A DNA stretch of 14,893 nucleotides. Origin: DAOUAJ01 sp034433615 (lineage in GTDB: Bacteria; Chloroflexota; Anaerolineae; DUEN01). This document shows positions 13,788 to 14,893 of the stretch, in pieces. Position numbers and translations under genes: made by a program. The first letter of the stretch is position 1. The number at the start of each line of letters is the position of its first letter. A model generated the notes under the pieces. It was not told the origin of the DNA and did not search any database. It saw only the letters and a list, made by a program, of their open reading frames with translations. The DNA lies in assembly GCA_034433615.1 (NCBI GenBank), contig DAOUAJ010000258.1, positions 1 through 14,893 on the forward strand, given 5' to 3'.

Positions 13788-13843
13788 AAGCGATCAGCCG
13801 TCAGCGGTTAGCAGTCAGCTCTCAGCCGTCAGCCTTCAGCCAG
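13788..13843. repeat. 8-unit heptad array upstream of ridA
   Basis: Phased 7-bp units AAGCGAT, CAGCCGT, CAGCGGT, TAGCAGT, CAGCTCT, CAGCCGT, CAGCCTT and CAGCCAG. Consensus YAGCNNT on the plus strand, the opposite orientation to the array at 4910. It begins 4 nt upstream of the ridA ribosome-binding region, and on its other side replaces the 3' part of a cyclase gene. Confidence 0.82.
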
Positions 13844-13965
13844 ATTCGACGCAGGCGATGGCCATGATCGGCCATCATCGCCAGGGCCAGAACCGTAAAA
13901 GCCGGGCACGGGTCGCCCGGCCGGATGGGAATACTGGATGAGATAGGGTGGCTCAAGCTCGCCAC
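13822..13965 (-). pseudogene. N-terminal fragment of a cyclase / kynurenine-formamidase-like gene
   Basis: A 47-codon frame from GTG (+ strand 13963-13965) contains LSHPISSSIPIRPGDP, then MMADHGHRLRRIWL. This fits the N-terminal strand of the cyclase (kynurenine formamidase-like) family, usually D/S-L-S-H-P-I-x(5)-P-x-x-P-G-D-P. The metal motif HTGTHxD that should follow is absent. The frame runs straight into the heptad array at 13843 and ends there at TGA. Family members exceed 200 residues, so this is a remnant. It is shorter than the usual gene-calling cut-off. Confidence 0.5.
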
Positions 13966-13989
13966 GTGACGTTGTAGTCTGAAATTTGT

Positions 13990-14745
13990 CTATGCCTTCG
14001 CAGGAGCGGCCTTGCTGACGTAACTGGGACGGGGCCGATAGACGGCACGTGCCACCAGGATGCCCAGCTCGTACAGCACGAGCAAGGGCGCCATCACCAG
14101 CATCATGTTAAAAGGATCAGGGGTGGGGGTGATGATGGCCGCCAGGATGGCGATTACGACGATGGCGTAACGACGTCCGCTGGCCAACCCTTTCGGGCTG
14201 ACAAACCCCAGACGAGCCAGAAAGGCAATGGCCAGTGGGGTCTCGAAGGCACCACCGATGGCCAGGGTGAAGTTAGTGACAAACGAGATGTAGTAATCAA
14301 TGGACCAGTTGGGCTCGATCAGGTCGCTGAGAAAGGTTTGCAGATAGCTCAGGGTGAATGGAAGCATGACGAAGGCACCAAATCCCACCCCCATGGCAAA
14401 GAGAATCGTGGCCGCCGGAAGGATATACAGCAGGATGCGTTTCTCCTCTTTGGTCAGGCCGGGCGCAATGAAGGCCATGAACTGGTAGAAGATGACCGGC
14501 ATCGCCAGGACCACACCCAGGATAAGCGCAACCTTGAAGAAGACCATGATGTTCTCGGCCGGCCTTAACGACTGGACCTTACCGGCCTCTCCCAGTGGCA
14601 AGAGCAGTAATTCCAGAAAGCGGCGCGCAAAGAACACTCCGACGAATATCCCGATGATCAGAGCCAGGCCAGCCCTGATTAACCGGTCGCGTAGTTCCAT
14701 CAGATGTTCGATGATGGTCATGCGGAGCTCGGTGTCTTCTGACAT
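13990..14745 (-). CDS. tatC: twin-arginine translocase subunit TatC
   Basis: A 251-residue, six-helix inner-membrane protein that recognises twin-arginine signal peptides and exports folded proteins using the proton motive force. Conserved points are the cytoplasmic IEHLMELRDRLI (12-23), FIAPGLTKEEKR (92-103) in the first periplasmic loop region, the membrane Glu in GGAFETPLAI (E168) and IITPTPDPF (204-212) before the last helix. Length is normal. The ATG is 3 nt after the tatA/tatB stop, with GGTGGGG overlapping that stop serving as a weak ribosome-binding site, so translation is probably coupled. The short C-terminal tail is basic and Ala-rich. Confidence 0.97.
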   Translation of the reverse strand: MSEDTELRMTIIEHLMELRDRLIRAGLALIIGIFVGVFFARRFLELLLLPLGEAGKVQSLRPAENIMVFFKVALILGVVLAMPVIFYQFMAFIAPGLTKEEKRILLYILPAATILFAMGVGFGAFVMLPFTLSYLQTFLSDLIEPNWSIDYYISFVTNFTLAIGGAFETPLAIAFLARLGFVSPKGLASGRRYAIVVIAILAAIITPTPDPFNMMLVMAPLLVLYELGILVARAVYRPRPSYVSKAAPAKA

Positions 14746-14748
14746 CGC

Positions 14749-14893
14749 TTACCCCACCGTCGTAGAAAGAGGTTGATCCGGTGTAGCCGCAGAGGAATCC
14801 GTCTCCGGTTCAGACGAGTCGGCCTCAGTCGCAGCCTCCGCTGCGGCTGGCTTTTGAGAAGCGGCTGGCGCATCCCCGGCGACCACCGTGTCA
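14749..14893 (-). CDS. C-terminal tail of TatA/TatB-like protein (partial, runs off the window)
   Basis: The minus-strand frame entering from the window edge gives 47 residues rich in Ala, Glu, Ser and Pro (for example AAAEAATEADSSEPETD) and ends at TAA, 3 nt before tatC. TatA and TatB proteins have exactly this kind of acidic, low-complexity tail after the membrane and amphipathic helices, and sit just upstream of tatC. The diagnostic N-terminus lies beyond the window, so TatA and TatB cannot be separated and the call rests largely on position. Confidence 0.65.
   Translation of the reverse strand, partial: DTVVAGDAPAASQKPAAAEAATEADSSEPETDSSAATPDQPLSTTVG

Overview
This is a GC-rich bacterial window that most resembles a member of the Chloroflexota (Anaerolineae-like). 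That assignment is inference. It rests on the class-3 (archaeal-type) prolyl-tRNA synthetase, a glycosyltransferase very close in motif to plant and Chloroflexota MGDG synthases, a tatA-tatC pair, and arrays of 7-bp repeats between genes. No rRNA or tRNA gene is visible to fix the taxonomy.

Layout from left to right. Positions 1-1739 (+): a strong promoter, a tyrosine recombinase of the integron-integrase (IntI) type, and 28 nt later a macro-domain (ADP-ribose) hydrolase. Positions 1817-6391 (-), transcribed leftwards: class-3 proS, an (alpha/alpha)6-barrel glycoside hydrolase, and a DUF624/YesL-like membrane protein with a very basic tail. The junctions between these genes are filled by heptad arrays. 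Positions 6381-6947 (-): a dead DDE transposase remnant just upstream of proS. Positions 6948-8552 (-): an M20 metallodipeptidase preceded by a 70-residue unknown protein. Positions 8553-8920: a non-coding region with several hairpins. Positions 8921-9862 (-): the C-terminal two thirds of a GH29 alpha-L-fucosidase, broken at its 5' end. Positions 9863-10143: a junction region with a possible helicase fossil and a perfect-consensus sigma70 promoter driving a vapBC toxin-antitoxin pair (10144-10824, +). Positions 10859-14893 (-), read from the right: the end of tatA/tatB, tatC, a cyclase gene fragment, a RidA-family deaminase, a D-threonine aldolase/D-serine dehydratase-like PLP enzyme, and an MGDG-synthase-like glycosyltransferase.

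Functionally this is a housekeeping and metabolic backbone on the minus strand. It is interrupted by accessory modules, and the only intact plus-strand genes are two such modules (IntI-macro and vapBC). Four gene fossils (transposase, fucosidase, helicase-like, cyclase) mark old insertions and deletions. The DSD-like enzyme and RidA make chemical sense together, because RidA removes the enamine/imine that such PLP enzymes can release. The glycoside hydrolase and the YesL-like protein form a plausible carbohydrate pair. I see no clearly new multi-gene system. The least ordinary items are the IntI-macro bicistron, the phased heptad arrays that supply stop codons, and the 42-nt near-perfect hairpin after the fucosidase remnant.
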